Source: Adiantum capillus-veneris (lineage: Eukaryota; Streptophyta; Polypodiopsida; Polypodiales; Pteridaceae). Taken from it: a stretch of DNA of 64,000 nucleotides. Below are positions 18,590 through 30,662 of this stretch, piece after piece (within the stretch, counting starts at the first letter, position 1; every line of letters begins with the position of its first letter). A program made the translations under genes and the position numbers. The notes under the pieces are model-generated. The model was given only the letters and a program-made list of their open reading frames with translations, was not told the origin of the DNA and made no database searches. The stretch lies in the NCBI GenBank assembly GCA_014529385.2, contig CM043962.1, positions 121,855,970 to 121,919,969 on the forward strand, written 5' to 3'.

Positions 18590-19643
18590 TACTTGCAAAT
18601 GATGAAAACCCTCGGGGGTGTGAGGGCGAATGATTTCTGCAATATTTACAAAGTGGCATGCCGCAGTGGTAGAGAGGTGGGGGGGGGGGGGGGGGGAGGT
18701 AAGGTGGTACAACCTACTCGGTGCGTTCTCTAAGGCGGCTCAATGATTGGGAATACTCACTACCAAGGGCGTGCATCCGTGTGTGCATCAACCACTGGAA
18801 TCGAGAGATGGATGTGGTTCCCTTTGCATAGTGCAATTCCCAAGGCAAACCCAACACACAAGCCCCCCCTCCCCGTGATGGTGATGGTGTCAATCCCTCC
18901 TACTACACTCTACCAAATGCTTGGTTCCTCATGAATTGCCCCCTCCTCGATAGTGACCTCTCAGTGCCAATTTATAGGTGTTGGATGCTTGGATTATGGT
19001 AATCCCAGTGTGGTTAGGGTAATCTTAATTGGGGAGACAAAGTAAGTGGTGGGCCCGGTGTGGTTGACCCTTGCTTTGTTTTGGGGAGGTTATTACAAGA
19101 TGGGAATCTCTAGGTGGGCCTTTGTGACCATCACCTAGAGAGAGGATATTTACAAAAAGGAAATTTACAATGGCTCGGGTGAAAACTGAAGATAATGATG
19201 AAAATAACCTAAAATTACTGAGATGGTGTCGTGGTTGCGTGTTGCCGCCGAAAAGCATGCTATCGGTGCGTCGGTGTCGAGCGTACGTCTTTTCTGAGTC
19301 GGCTGGGGCATGCCTTCGGTGCATTTTTCTCTTTTTGTTGTTGGCGGCGCGTGCTTTGGATCCTTCTTCTTTCGTTTGTTGATGTCATAGCCATTTTCTT
19401 CGTACTTGTGATGCGGTGTGCATATGCGTGTGTGTGTATGTATTTGTGCATGAGGGCGGGTGTGTGTGTGTTTTGTATAGGCATGTGTGTGCGAAAACGT
19501 GCGTGGGAAGGGGGGCTATATATATATATATATATAATGTATATATAATTTTGTTTTTTTTTTTCTGGCGGCGGATGGCCGGCGGCTTGTTCTTCTATGC
19601 AAGGCGGAAGGGGAGGGAAGGGTAGAATAGGGTGTGTGTGTGT

Positions 19644-19676
<33 letters not shown>

Positions 19677-20010
19677 GGGGGGGGGGGTGTGGGGTGCGCT
19701 TCCCGTGAGGGCGTGTGTGTGTGTGGGCATTGATTGCGGCATGCACTAGCGAGGGTGGGTGTGTGTGGTGATGCGAACTGCTGCGCACAGCGCATGGGGA
19801 GAGAGGGGAGAGGGGGGGTGTGATTGTGGACTGTGTGTGTATGGTGAGGCGATGCTTCCCGTGAGAGGGAGAGAGAGAGTCTCTGCGCTGGCGTGGCCTG
19901 AGCGCCCGGATGAGAGAGAGAGAGGGAGTTTCTGCGCTGGGCTGTGAGAGGGAGAGTGAGAGGGGATGGGAGGGGTGAGGATTTGGGATAAGAGAGAGAG
20001 AGTGGTGTGG

Positions 20011-20041
<31 letters not shown>

Positions 20042-20590
20042 AAGGGAGGTTGTGGGGTATGGTTTTGTGTGGGTGAGAGGGAGAGGGGGGGGTGTGATTT
20101 TCTTGCATGGGAGCTTGAGGACGAAGGGGGGGAATAAGTCAATGGGGGGGGGGGGGAGTAAGGGAATATATCTGCGGGCCAAGAGGGGGGGGGGATGAGG
20201 AAGAGTGGTAGAGGGGGTAATAGGGGTGAGTGTAAGAGTGAGCGTAAGAATACGGAGAGCGAAAAAGAGGGAGGGGGGGGGGGGGTTCCATGCGGCTCAC
20301 ACAGAGGGAGCACGAGAGAGGGGTCGGGAGTATTCTGAGCTTCTGCCTGGCCAGGGGGGGGGGGGGGGGGGGGGGGGGTAAATTGGGAGAGAGATATTAG
20401 GGAAGGGCGGGCGGGGGGGGGGGGGGTATGTAGGGAAAGATGGAGGAGGGAGAGCTAGAGTGTTTTATCCAATGCCCGTAGGGGGGGGGGGGGGGAAAAT
20501 AGGCTGTGGTGGGGGGGGGTATTGAGAGTGGGGGGGGCGAAATGAGTTTTTTTAATAATTATTTTCTTGATTTTTGAAATTCGGCCATCA
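18348..20590 (-). repeat. B1 5' LTR (right copy)
   Basis: 2243 bp, matching 8220-10311. It contains (GA)n at 18513-18586, a TATA box at 18969-18978 (minus), a TA-rich stretch at 19519-19550 that is longer than in the left copy, and the G-rich block at 19610-20530. Confidence 0.88.
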
Positions 20591-20917
20591 CTGTCTGAAG
20601 TAGGAAAGATTGGTTGCTAGGGAAAATTTAGCTCAGCTAGTTCATTTTCAATTCCAATGTTGATCTAGTCCGAACCCCCTCTTGATCATAGGGGACAACT
20701 CGCGAAGTTAAGGGCTCTTGAATCCACGACTGCTGGTTAAGCGGTGGATATCCACGACTGCTGGTTAAGTGGTGAAAAACCTAGTTGTATGGGCAACTAG
20801 GCGATAACGAGTGGAGTAAACACTCGCTGGGGGATTTCATACCTCTAGAGCATTGGAACTTTAAATGAATGAGTTTTTGAGTGATTTTTTATTGGAATTA
20901 CAGTCTTGGTGCCGCTT

Positions 20918-21239
20918 TGTAAAGAATGAGGATGCAAGAGAGATACACAAGACAAGCACAAAGCACACAGAGATGGAAAGATTCTTCTTCTTCTCCACAG
21001 AAAAGAGAGTACAAAATGACTAAGTGCTAAAGCTGAAAAGTAGCACATATGTACATGCGGTCACTAAGTGTGAACTCGCTAGAAGCGTACTAGGCTGGCA
21101 CTATAAGTGTAGTCCAGTTGTAGAATCACTGGCAGAGATCCTCCGTGTCGGTCACCTAATGCGCCAGTGAGTAAATGCCGTAAGCGGCCAAGACCCGTAG
21201 TGGATGCCAGCTCAAGGTGTAGAGCTCGACATCTCAACA
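20918..21239. mobile_element. Solo LTR, 322 bp, in TR-1 LTR2
   Basis: It begins TGTAAAGAATG and ends CTCAACA, with the 5-bp target duplication CGCTT at 20913-20917 and 21240-21244. LTR1 and LTR3 show the empty site GTGCCGCTTTGCAATAC. No internal region is present, so recombination between two LTRs has removed it. The family is not recognised; the size would suit a copia LTR. Confidence 0.85.
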
Positions 21240-21771
21240 CGCTTTGCAATACTGGTTGAAGGGCTGAATTAAAGAGCTTGTGAATCGGAAAAATAAACAA
21301 ATAACTTATATGTTGAACAACCATTGTAGTAGTAATTAGGTAACAAAGGAAGTGTGAGTATGGGGTGGGGGACTTGGCTCGGGTTGCCAATGCCTATGAG
21401 AAAGGTGGTCTCGATTGGTCAGGAACTCTCCGTCCCCATAGTGCTATAAATCGACGCTAGTATTACCCATTGTCCCAAGAGCAGTGAAGCCTCAAGTGTA
21501 CGTGCCTCTAAAACATGGGGAAAAAGGCACTCGGGACTTCTCTCCTCTTGGAAGGTGGGTCTTAGGATCTCTAGATAAGTTAATCACGCTGCCCCTGCGG
21601 GGTGGAACTAGATCATGATGCTAGTAGGCTCGAACTCGACTAACTTTGTGATGAGAGATCGTCCGCTAGATGAACCATAAACCACTTTGTTTGCTTCCAC
21701 TGTAGAACTAGTGGCCACCAGGTTCACCATCAGATCCGTCGTTTGAGATGACAGGGTGGGGACCTCACACC

Positions 21772-21783
21772 TGGTATCAGAGC
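21772..21783 (+). other. TR-1 primer binding site (copy 2)
   Basis: TGGTATCAGAGC two bases after the end of LTR2, as in copy 1. Confidence 0.9.
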
Positions 21784-21870
21784 CTAGGTTTACGAATTGG
21801 AAAAATAATGTTGTTTGAAACTTTTAAAATAATAAAGGTTAGTACGGTAGACGTACTCAAGGACTGAGCA

Positions 21871-22499
21871 TTGATGTTTCAGGAAGATGCCAAGATTGCT
21901 TATTGCAAGTTTAGAACATTTGAGATAATGTATATGGAGGCGTGTCGTTCTCCAAATTACAATTTTCACCGAAGCATGATGGAAATTTTGATGAAGGCCT
22001 TTGCTCCTCCATCAACGGGAATCCATCAAGGTTGGGAGATTACATGGAATAGTAAGGGTGATATCTTCTACATCAATGCTACAAAATTTGAGTATTTGTC
22101 CCCATTGACTTGAAGAAGCTTCGTTGGGCACATGAATTGCGGGTTATCCAAGTTTTCTACTTCCTTGGAACTTTTGGAGAAGTTAAGATCACTGTAGATG
22201 GTCTCAAGACAACCTTGAACCGATGGGTCTTTGATCAAGCAAAGACTGTAATCCCTAGTGATAGAATTAAGCCTAATGCCATTTTGGATGTGTTTCCTCC
22301 AAACGAGAATCTTGTAATATTTGAGCCTATTAGCAATATGTACAAGAAATACTACTCTGATGAGATAGTAGACTATAAGCATTTGTCCTCAAACACTTAT
22401 CACTTGTACTATTGTGTTCCTGAACAACCGACTGTGGGTGACGAAGCTAATGAAAGAGCAGCTCTGTATGCTGCAACTCCTAATCCTAGTGAGCAATAA
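21871..22499 (+). pseudogene. TR-1 internal ORF, copy 2, one frameshift
   Basis: A close copy of 5543-6160. It has three extra codons near the start (FRTFEIM against FTIM). Near 22100 two extra bases end the first frame after YLSPLT, and the rest of the protein continues in another frame (KKLRWAHELRVIQVF to ALYAATPNPSEQ). Apart from this frameshift the coding content is kept. The conservation of the rest of the protein supports a real, recently working ORF in this element family. Function unrecognised. Confidence 0.6.
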
Positions 22500-22671
22500 T
22501 TCAAGCACCAGGATCTCATCAAAGTTCAGCAGAATAAGACACATAAAGCTAAAGACTATTCTATTATCAAAGGATGTCTTTACTTTAGATAAAGGATATA
22601 TGTACCTAAGTAGTTAGCATAGAGTTTATCCAGATGTATTCTTCAGATGAGGACATCTCAAATTTTTCACG

Positions 22672-22681
22672 TTGGGGAGGA
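22672..22681 (+). other. TR-1 polypurine tract (copy 2)
   Basis: TTGGGGAGGA directly before LTR3. Confidence 0.85.
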
Positions 22682-24631
22682 TGTAAGGTCTCCGACCCCG
22701 AGCTAAAAGAACACCATTGTACCATGAAACAATCATAATGGAAAAAGTTACTATTTTTAGCAGTTTTTCAAAATCTGTCAATGCCATGATGTTTAGAATG
22801 TCATAAAGCTTCCAAAAGTGAATTAAAATAATTATTGTGGAAATTTTCCAAAAATAGTAAGTTTTTGGTCACCCGATCCGTCAGTTTTGACTCTCGAAAA
22901 ACTGCACCCGTATCCCAAATTTGAAAAAAATGCATTTTCGGACGGCAGGGACTGCTAAATATGGCAGGTACCCAGGTTAATACACCTTAGTTAGAGCTTA
23001 GTATAGCAAGTTCCGGCATTAAATTCGGATTCGTATTGCCCGTCTTAGGGTAAAATTAAATTTTTCTAAAGTTGTGCGGGGAGGCACCGAGACTCGGGGG
23101 CCATGTGGGAACTGACTCCAGGCCACTGTAGGCTGAGCTCGACAGTAAGAGGGTGCCCTCACACACTCACAGGGCTCGTGGGATACTTTCCATGCAAGAG
23201 AGAGAGACTAAGTGAGCTCTTGAGCAGGTTGGGACACTTGGTAAGTATGCAAGTAGAGCTGCCATGCATGAAGTGCGTACTCCTCCAGATGCATATAGCA
23301 GGCAAATTTGAATTTTTCAGCTTGTGAGCCTATATAAGAGCATGCTCACACACACAAAAGCACACTTATATGCTCACACACACACTAAGTACACACACAC
23401 ACACCTTGAGGAGGTGCTGCCGGCAGACATAGTCTTTGGAAGAGGAGCTAGGAGGGAAGGTGCTGCCCGTTTCCCGTCTTAAGGAGGCCTTGCATCAGAA
23501 TTTTGAGAGGAATTCCGCCATAACCTCGGTAATTTTTGATTTAATTCATGCTTGTTGTAATTCCCTCTCTAATATTCTCTTAATTCCGCATCTAGTATGC
23601 ATAATCATAGTCAAAATACTCATTAGATACTCTCTAATTCTCCGTATCCATGATCTATTGCATAATCTTAATCTAATTAGTAATCTTGCAAGCAATTAGT
23701 CACTCTTAATCATAGTTTAATGCATGCTAAAGGAATCATCCACTAGTCACCGTTGTGATTAAAAATCAAGTGAGCTTTGAGGTGGGAATTGTCCATTGCA
23801 TTCTATTACTCCATAATGTGTAAATAATTAAATTAGAATCAATTGCTCATGGATTAGGATTTAATTAGGGGAAATTAATCCATGATTAATCGTTAGGAAG
23901 GGAGAAATCCTCTCATCTATGCATACAGTAAATCTACAATTCTCTACTTGCATTAAGAAGTGATTAAGCACGTCTATTTCATCTCTAGTAGAATTGATTA
24001 AGTAAAAATCTGAATTTCATAATTATCCAGGTCAAGTAATTAACCTTAGGGCCTATTCCCATAGAACAAGTATGGTGCTATCGGAATTCTCTTTGTCTTG
24101 AAGTAAGTCAGACCTCTCGTACAAGGGGATTTGCTTATTGAAACTAATCCGTCATCATGGTTGTATGTTACTCTCGAATGTTAGCTCTCTTTTTCCAAGT
24201 TGTCAATTAAGTAGTGAGTATAAAATGGCCCCGGTAAAGAGAACTCGTTTTGGTGGTTCCCACGATCGCGAGGTGGGGACAAGCGACATTAATGGAAAGG
24301 GAAAAGCTCCCATGGTCGACTAAGTACCGGCCATCTCACGGAGCAATGATGAGGAAATTCTTGAGGTAGGTCAAGTTTTGATTCAAGTTTGTTAAAGCAA
24401 CATTGCATTTGATAAGGTAGGATGAAAAACAAATTTCCCAACATGTTGGAAATCAACTCAAACCACGGCATTTAAATTAATTGTATTTTATATTGAAGTA
24501 GGAAAGAATGCTTTCGGGATATACTGTCTGAAGTAGGAAAGATTGGTTGCTAGGGAAAATTTAGCTCAGCTAGTTCATTTTCAATTCCAATGTTGATCTA
24601 GTCCGAACCCCCTCTTGATCACAAGGGGCAG

Positions 24632-24716
24632 TGTTAGGAAATATGACGTAGCTAAATAGCTATTTGAGTAGATTACTTAATGGAGAGAGATAGATTTCAC
24701 ACACAAGAGATTATAG

Positions 24717-24763
<47 letters not shown>

Positions 24764-25422
24764 CACGATATACGTGGTTCACCCAATGTGGGCTACGTCC
24801 ACGGGAAAGCAGCCACTCAATGGCTTTAGTACTTCAAAACAAGAAGTACTTTACAAAGGGATTATACCCTTAATGGAGCTCCCGCCTTGCTTCACTCTCA
24901 CCACCTCACCCTCACCTTGTTGCATCAACTTCACACTATGAAATGTGTGTGGAAATGGCCTCCTTTTATAGGCCAAAAGGGATGCCCTCTCTCATGAGAG
25001 GCAGCCATATGTAGCCGCCCTTTACTATATAAGTCCAAATTGGACCCTTCAATCCGCCCATGTGTGGCCGCCCTTGAGAAGACAAGTCCGCTTTTGAATT
25101 CGGCCACCGGCCATTGAATTCGGCCATCGGCCATTGGCCATTGACTTCCGACCATCGGCCACCGGCCAAACGACTACCAGCCACCGGCCAACCAACCGGT
25201 TGTTTTCCGACCACTTTCCGACCGACGTCCGGCCATAATATTCCGGCGAAAAGGAATATTCCGGTGAGGAATTTTTTGCCCTGATTTTTGGCCGTGAAAA
25301 TTTTGGTTTCTGGCGAGTGATTTTCCTTCACGCACGATCGCTTCTCCTCATAGTGGGGGCCTTACAAATGTGCACTTTTACCATAGAAAATTACAAGGGT
25401 AAATCAGGCTCCATACTTAACA
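24632..25422 (-). mobile_element. Solo LTR, 791 bp, in TR-1 LTR3
   Basis: It begins TGTTAGGAAATATG and ends CATACTTAACA, with target duplication GGCAG at 24627-24631 and 25423-25427. TGTTA/TAACA ends are inverted. It holds (GA)n at 24720-24758, the phrase ACGTGGTTCACCC...TACGTCCACGGG, familiar to me from plant copia-type LTRs, and CCTATAAAAGG on the minus strand at 24963-24971, which suggests minus orientation. Confidence 0.9.
25085..25235. repeat. CGGCCAYCGGCCA-type short repeat in the solo LTR
   Basis: Degenerate repeats of CGGCCA/CCGGCCAT/TCCGACC run for about 150 bp. They give Trp/Pro-rich minus-strand reading frames that are products of the repeat. Confidence 0.7.
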
Positions 25423-26222
25423 GGCAGCTCGCGAAGTTATTTGCAAGAGCTAGAGTTCCTGGTTAAGGGCTCTTGAATCCACGACTGCTGGTTAAGCGGT
25501 GGTTATCCACGACTGCTGGTTAAGCGGTGGAAGTCCACGACTACTGGTTAAGCGGTGGACAACCTAGTTGTTTGGGCAACTAGGCGACAACGGGTGGAGT
25601 AAACACTCGCTGGGGGATTTCGTGCCTCCAGAGCATTGGAACTTTAAATGAATGAGGTTTTGAGTGAATTTTTACTAGAATTACTGTCTTGGTGCCGCTT
25701 TGCAATACTGGTTGAAGGGCTGTATTAAAGAACTTGTGAATCGGAAAAATAAACAAATAACTTATATGTTGAACAACCATTGTGGTAGTAATTAGGTAAC
25801 AAAAGAAGTGTGAGTATGGGGTGGAAAGTGGGGGCTTGGCTTGGGTTGCCAATGCCTATGAGAAGGGTGGTCCCAATTGGTTGGGAACTCTCCGTCCCCA
25901 TAGTGTTATAAATCGACGCTAGTATTAGTCATTTCTCCAAGAGCAGCAAAGCCTCAAGTGTACGTGCCTCTGAAACATGGGGAAAAAGGCACTCGGGACT
26001 TCTCTCCTCTTGGAAGGTGGGTCTTAGGATCGCTAGATCACATAGCCCTGCGGGGTGGAACTAGATCATGATGCTAGTAGGCTCGAACTCAACTAACTTT
26101 GTGATGAGAGATCGTCCGCTAGATGAACCATAAACCACTTTGTTTGCTTCCGCTGTAGATCTAGTGGCCATCAGGTTTACCATCAGATCTGTCGTTTGAG
26201 ACGACGGGGTGGGGACCTCACA

Positions 26223-28009
26223 ACCATTTTCTTCTTTTTATTAGTACACACACCCACACAAACCTGAGAAGAAAAGAGTTTTAACATCGTAGGAAGCTAT
26301 CCCAAGAGACCTTAAAGATCTAGACGACGAGGAGAGTTGAACTCAAGACCTATTATTTAAGAGGGAAATGGCATATCCAATCTACCACACTTGGGTGATT
26401 AAGTATGTGGTGTCACATAAATGAATCAATTGGTCATACTTCCGAGATGTAGAATTTTTTTTTTCCTCTCCTCAGTGAAATCAAGTGGACTCGCACCTCT
26501 TCTATGCCCCATGAAGATCATAGAGTATTTGCATTGCAAACACAAAAACAAGGGCTATGGCTTGAAACAAATTATATGATTGATATTGATTGAATGTCCA
26601 TTAAAAGTAAAAACATGCTTTACTCAGTGCAATCACCCAAGAATTCAAGATAGCCAAAAGAAATAAACCATAATGAAATTACTAATAGTCAAGTCCAATT
26701 ATTGAGTATACTTTGCGACCCACCCTAGTGCATCATCTTTACGACAAAAAAAGGGCAATTGTTTCACTGTAACCAAGCTATCAATAGATATTTAATCAAA
26801 AAATTGGAATGAACAATCACCGTGTTGCAATGGCACATGCCCATGAAGGGTCATCTCTCCAATTATTTTCTTTCCCTTCTCTAGTGTGTTTTCTATGATG
26901 AAAATAGAGCATGTCACGTTTTTGTATCTTGAAACTTGAGAGCAACAATGCTTGTTCTGTCATTAAAAAATAAAAATAAAAATCCTATTTCTATCTCTCT
27001 GTATTGCTTATAGCCATCTGTGTTGACACGGATGGGTACATACAATGGAAGGTGACAAAGAAAGGAGTTTGTGAGCACTAGCTTTGGTTTTTGCATAACG
27101 AGGACTAGCAACCATTCAAGATAGCATGAATGGCTATGTGCAATTCTTTATGGTAGAAGAGTGCCATCATAGGTCAACTTAGGTCATTAAAATTAAGCAT
27201 AATTTGTAATTTTTGGTGTGTGTTAATAATATTTTCCTCTCTTGCTGTGTCTTTAGACATCAATGTCAGCAGAGTTGGAAAAACTATGTCCTCTCTCTCA
27301 TCCTTTCTAGTGCAATCAAAGGTTTTTGATGGACAATTTACACAAGCCAACCACGACTGCTCATGATTGCTCAAGTAAGCAAAAATGCTACTCTTGTTGC
27401 ATGTGAAAGTGCTCTTAGTAAGCAAATTACAGTAGAATAACAACTCAAAGGTGTCAAGGACACAAAATTCTTCATGCACTAAACCAATTCATGAAATCTT
27501 GTTAACATTTGCACCATACAAATTAGAGGGCTATACTTTATACTACATATTGGCTCTACTTTATGTTTATTCATTTCTCCTGTAGATTCCACAAGATTCC
27601 TCATGCCAAGCCTAAGGCTACTGTCCGTTGGCAATCATTATAAAAGCAGCAATATAAAATCAAACTCTACCCACTCGTCTCAAAGGAGTGTGAGTCATTG
27701 TCGTAGACCAGCAATGCGAGCCTCACGATGTCCAAAGCACCGCTTTCCTTAATTTAAAAAAAAGAAGATAACGTTTGCACTCTTCGTTGCATCATCCCTC
27801 TTACTACAAACCTGTGCAGCAGCTCGCCTTCTTCTTGCCCCACCCTTCAATGGGCATACTCAAAGATTAGTGCCAATTTTGGATTTATAACGATTGGCCT
27901 CCCTACCTACTCTGCCGTAACCAGCTGTTGATCGGCCATATTACTATCATAAAAAAACATATTTGCCATCCTTCTCCTTGTGCCTATGCTCTTTACTTGT
28001 CGTGTGCAG
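26223..28009. other. Flank of the TR-1 array, no gene recognised
   Basis: AT-rich sequence with many stops in all frames. No LTR ends, RNA gene or coding pattern recognised. Confidence 0.5.
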
Positions 28010-28199
28010 GGGATCCCTTGCCAGAACAGTCATCCGCACAATCTGGGCAGGACCATCGCCACTATTTCTTGCATGTTTTTTTGCCCTTGAGGTTGCATCC
28101 ACGCATCACATCTTTAAAAGATTCGGCCTATTTCATGAATAAAAATGATTGGGCCCCGCCTACTTATTATTTTGTAGAAAATGTGTGGATGGCTACAGG
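28010..28199 (+). other. Possible exon of an unknown gene
   Basis: An open stretch within a 100-aa frame (27928-28230) is preceded by a pyrimidine-rich GTCGTGTGCAG and followed by ACAG/GTACGT, i.e. acceptor- and donor-like sites. The peptide includes HYFLHVFLPLRLHPRI and KNDWAPPTYYFVENVW, with balanced composition unlike repeat-derived frames. I do not recognise it. Without partner exons this may be chance or a captured fragment. Confidence 0.25.
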
Positions 28200-28843
28200 T
28201 ACGTTTGTATTAAACACTTACATTCTGTAACATTTAATGGCCTAAAAACTTGTGTGTAGCGGAAATTAGCATGAACATAGTGGGCATTTCATTAAAATAG
28301 ATTCTTAATGAGAATTGCAAGAGTGCTTGGGTGGAGAGAGCAACAAAAAGCATAACACCTAGTTAGATAGCATGAACAATACTTTCAAAAGAGAGAGAAA
28401 TTAAGCTATTGACAACTGTTGAGGACCGGATTTGCATGGAGCCGGTCCCCCCTCCAAAAGGCTTTGTATTATGGTTTCTCCCATCAAGAGAGACATTGTA
28501 CAATACAATTCTTTGTGTTCCTTCAAGACTAGCTAGTGCAATGAAGATGAAAGCTTCATGCACTAAGCAAAACACTTAGCAAACACAACATTAATTATCC
28601 TCGTCTCAGACCCAAGACCTCACACACCTTCGAAGATGGTGAGAGCTAGCAGGGTATGAGAGTAGATTGAGAGGAAGAAGTAGTATCTTACGAGAAAGAT
28701 GTACATCTCCTCACATAATCACTCATATTAGCATAGCTTAGCTTAGTAATTAGCGTGGTAGAGGAGATGAGCATGCATTGAATCTTGGATCTTGGTTGGA
28801 TTTGCATCCACATGCCAAGAGTGTGTTGATGTAGGCTTCTATG

Positions 28844-29700
28844 TCACAAGCTTGGAGTAGGTGATGAGCTCTCCATTAAATCTTGGGAAGAGATAGTCTT
28901 CTTTACTTCACACATGAGATTGTGTGAGTGTGTGTGTGATAATGCCTTGAAAAATTCAGTCCCCTCTCTCTCTTGGGCGAGCCCTCTTGCTATTTGCTCT
29001 TCCTCTACCCTCATTGGACCTCCCCAGGTCAAGCCAATGACTATTAAGCAGCATAAGTGATAGCCTTCTGACATGTGTCCCCCTTTCCCCTTTTGTGAGA
29101 GCTTTAGGTAATTTAATAATTCAACTAAACTCTCATTGGACCCCTTTGCCTCCTGGCCAATAGGAATCAGGCAAGCCATTGGGCTGTTGAATGCTCATTG
29201 GACCCCTTGGAAGACTGTCCACCAATAGTCTTCTAGAGGACTTAATTCTCATTGGTTCTTTTATAAAGTGTTTTTAAATTAATTAAACTAGATTTACTCT
29301 AGCCTAATTCTCATTGGTCCACCTCAAAGGCCATCCAATAGGAATTGGGTACACCTTGTGGGCATCTGGCCTAGGGAGCTTACATGTGTCCCTCATTCCC
29401 TTTGTGTAAAGGGAGCTGGTGTGTGTGTGTGTGTGTGTGTGGATTTCTCTCTCATCCCCTACATGCAAGGCTCGCCCCCTCCCAAGTAGGGATTGCAAAG
29501 ACTTTTTTGTACACACACAAAGCATCCAATTCCCTTAAGGTTGACCTTTGGACACAACCTTTGAATTTCGGAACCTTAGCATTTTGGAAGTCTTAATGGG
29601 TTGAACCTTAGGGTCTTTTTAGCCCATTGTTGCACATGGATCTTTTGCAGATGGCCCCCCCTTTGGATCCCTATTTTTCCTCCTTTGGATCCCTGCTGTG
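28844..29700 (-). promoter_or_regulatory. CCAAT-rich region, possible A2 3' LTR/promoter
   Basis: Between 29012 and 29345 the pentamer CCAAT/ATTGG occurs at least eight times, often inside CTCATTGG or CCAATAGGAAT. A minus-strand TTTATAAAAG lies at about 29257-29266. It sits directly downstream of the A2 integrase on the minus strand, where the 3' LTR should be. Neither LTR end was fixed. A GT tract is at 29418-29440. Confidence 0.35.
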
Positions 29701-29811
29701 GCCGGTCTGCTAGCTTAACCAATATTCTCGCTTTTTCTCCCCTGGCACTTCCCCATATTAAATGATTGATTTAACATGAGAAAATCATTTAGGAGAAGTA
29801 GAAATTGATTA

Positions 29812-30660
29812 TTATGACAATACCTCTTGGAAAGCATTGTGTCTGAGCCAATGATTGGGAAACTTGAGTTGATAGGCCATCTCATTGATTGGCCTAAGAA
29901 TCTGGAAGGGACCATAGTACCTTTTTGCTAGTTTATCATAGTACTTTTGGTGTCCCGTAGGATTCTTGCCCGTCGTGTGCCTTAATCGAGCCTTGGGAAA
30001 CTTTAATAAGACCCAATCATTTTCTTTAAAGGCTTGGACTCTTCTGTGCTTGTCAGCAGCAGTCTTTTGCCTTTGCTGTGAGATAGAGATAGCATCCTTA
30101 ATCTTTTGAAAAGATTCTTGTAGGTCTCGGCTATACTCATTTGCAGCAAAGATCTTCCCATGTACCTTAAGTAGCAAGGGACTTTTTTATCTTCCTCAAT
30201 TACCTTGAAAGGTGCTTTTCCCATGGAAGTATGTACAATGTTATTGTAAGCATACTCCACTAAGGGTAAGTACTTCTCCCATTGGGATCTTTGATCTACT
30301 TCCTTTACATAGGCTTTTAGTAGATCGAGAATTGTTAGGTTAGCTATTTCACTTTGGCCATCCGTTTGTGGATGATAGGCCGAAGAGAAGTTTAGCCTTG
30401 TCCCTAAATTCTCAAAGAGACCCTTCCAAAAATTACTGGTCATTCTAGGATCTCTATCCGACACTATGAACATTGGCAAGCCATGGTACTTGAAAATTTG
30501 TGAAATGAAGAGGGTTGCCATTTGATGGGCTTTGATAGTCTTTTTGACAGGTATAAAATGAGCTTGTTTACTGAACCTGTCTACTATCATCCATATTCCC
30601 GTATTCCCATGGATAGACTTAGGCAATCCAAAGATAAAGAGCATGGATATGATCTCCCAT
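29812..30660 (-). pseudogene. Gypsy element A2: integrase core and C-terminus
   Basis: The minus-strand frame 30003-30644 has GNTGIWMIVDRFSKQAHFIP, IVSDRDPRMTSNFWKGL and YHPQTDGQSEIAN, giving the D, D and E of the integrase core. A frameshift near 30180 leads into frame 29812-30177 with NDWVLLKFPKARLRHTTG and KLAKRYYGPFQILRP, a GPY/F-type C-terminal module seen in chromoviruses. No chromodomain is recognisable after it. One in-frame stop (PN*PWE, near 30660) separates the core from the N-terminal zinc-binding part. Catalytic residues are intact, so the copy died by frameshift and nonsense changes. Confidence 0.87.
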
Positions 30661-30662
30661 GG

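Larger units (their letters stand above)
22682..26222 (+). mobile_element. TR-1 LTR3, 2745 bp plus a nested solo LTR
   Basis: It runs from TGTAAGGTC to GGGACCTCACA; similarity to the other LTRs stops exactly at 26222, marking the 3' end of the array. It contains the TATA box at 23330-23340, a short CA tract, and the leader ORF at 24225-24323, here cut to 32 aa by a stop. A solo LTR interrupts it at 24632-25422. The array's other end is damaged, so its own target duplication cannot be checked. Confidence 0.87.

Noticed and set aside
26914-27479. Minus-strand frames of 65 and 101 aa as host genes
   Set aside because: Low-complexity AT-rich frames without recognisable domains, splice context or a conserved copy.
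29812-29900. Chromodomain at the A2 integrase C-terminus
   Set aside because: The GPY/F-like module is visible, but after NHWLRHNAFQEVLS the frame stops and no chromodomain residues can be recognised.
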